Made by a program: the position numbers and the translations under genes
The notes under the pieces: generated by a model
What the model was told of the DNA's origin: nothing
Database searches by the model: none
What the model saw: the letters and a program-made list of their open reading frames with translations, nothing else
Assembly (NCBI GenBank): GCA_041612095.1
Contig: JBFJJW010000015.1
Location: forward strand, 1-26,425
Direction: 5' to 3'
Origin: Solimonas sp041612095
GTDB lineage: Bacteria > Pseudomonadota > Gammaproteobacteria > Nevskiales > Nevskiaceae
DNA length: 26,425 nt
In this document: piece by piece, positions 26,156-26,425 of the stretch
Layout: each line of letters begins with the position of its first letter
Numbering within the stretch: the stretch's first letter is position 1

Positions 26156-26425
26156 TCAACCAAAACCGAACAAGCGCAGCATGTCCTTCTGCTTTTCGTC
26201 TGCCCGGACCTGTATCTTCCTGGCCTCGTCGATGTCCTTGCGCGTTGGCCGTAGCGCTGGGGGAACAGGCTCAAACTCCGGCCAAGGAAGGGGGCCCCAC
26301 GCCTCGTCAGGGCCTCGACCCACCTGCCAGTACGTTCGAGTCAGGGGATCAACGGCTGTCAGGCGCCCTTGGTAGTCGCCATTGGAATAGCTTGCGCCGG
26401 TATCAATCCACAGCACGTTGCCGCG
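26156..26425 (-). CDS. Metallophosphoesterase-like protein, C-terminal part
   Basis: The minus-strand frame is open from the window edge to its stop at 26156, giving 89 codons of a longer gene. It reads RGNVLWIDTGASY, then GRLTAVDPLTRTYW, which resembles the last strands of calcineurin-like metallophosphatases (Ser/Thr protein phosphatase family), where a G-x-V-x-x-I-D-T-G motif precedes a GRLT strand. The tail is charged and helical (TRKDIDEARKIQVRADEKQK). The catalytic metal-binding motifs would lie upstream, outside the window. It is not evidently part of the metal-resistance island and probably marks its right flank. Confidence 0.5.
   Translation of the reverse strand, partial: RGNVLWIDTGASYSNGDYQGRLTAVDPLTRTYWQVGRGPDEAWGPLPWPEFEPVPPALRPTRKDIDEARKIQVRADEKQKDMLRLFGFG

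Overview
The window is a dense metal-resistance island from a high-GC proteobacterium, most likely a gammaproteobacterium near the Xanthomonadales/Nevskiales. This placement is inference from the CopL-like leader proteins, the YnfA protein and the gene order; no rRNA or marker gene is present. Nearly every gene belongs to copper/silver or zinc/cadmium/lead/cobalt handling. Gene spacing is tight, with many 1 to 14 bp overlaps that suggest translational coupling. I see no tRNA, rRNA, CRISPR array or intact transposase.

Layout. (1) 1-4252, minus strand: a periplasmic copper-detoxification operon. In transcription order it encodes a Cys/His/Met-rich exported protein, a TolC-family lipoprotein with a Met/His-rich tail, a small Met-rich exported protein, a Tat-exported multicopper oxidase and the start of a small cytochrome-c-like protein cut by the window edge. 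(2) 4444-7650, plus: copZ-like chaperone, CopA-type Cu(I) P-type ATPase and CueR regulator, with a CueR-type promoter before copZ and another before copA. (3) 7651-8033: a gap holding a bidirectional terminator, a short relic of an FG-GAP-like gene and a MerR-type promoter with a 20-bp spacer. (4) 8034-14254: a CopL-like leader protein followed by CusC, CusB and CusA. CusA keeps the three Cu/Ag methionine ligands at the same residue numbers as the E. coli protein. (5) 14433-16112: an AraC-family regulator and a fatty acid hydroxylase/sterol desaturase superfamily membrane enzyme. (6) 16201-25177: a PbrR/CadR/ZntR-type promoter, then an apparent long operon: CDF-like cation transporter, small membrane protein, exported leader protein, CzcC, CzcB, CzcA, a PII-like protein and a membrane fatty acid desaturase. 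A ynfA gene lies antisense between czcC and czcB. (7) 25420-25923: a PbrR-like regulator with an odd C-terminal tail. (8) 25924-26425: an AT-richer junction with an inverted repeat, then the C-terminal end of a minus-strand metallophosphoesterase-like gene.

How it works together: CopZ and CopA move cytosolic Cu(I) to the periplasm. There the multicopper oxidase and Met/His-rich proteins oxidise or bind it, and CusCBA expels Cu/Ag. The CDF-like protein and CzcCBA handle divalent cations. CueR and the PbrR-like regulator plausibly control the two arms. The most unusual features are the coupling of a PII-like protein and a fatty acid desaturase to the czc operon, a second lipid-type hydroxylase behind cus, the antisense ynfA, and the repeated arrangement of an exported leader protein, a hairpin and a TolC gene before three separate export operons.
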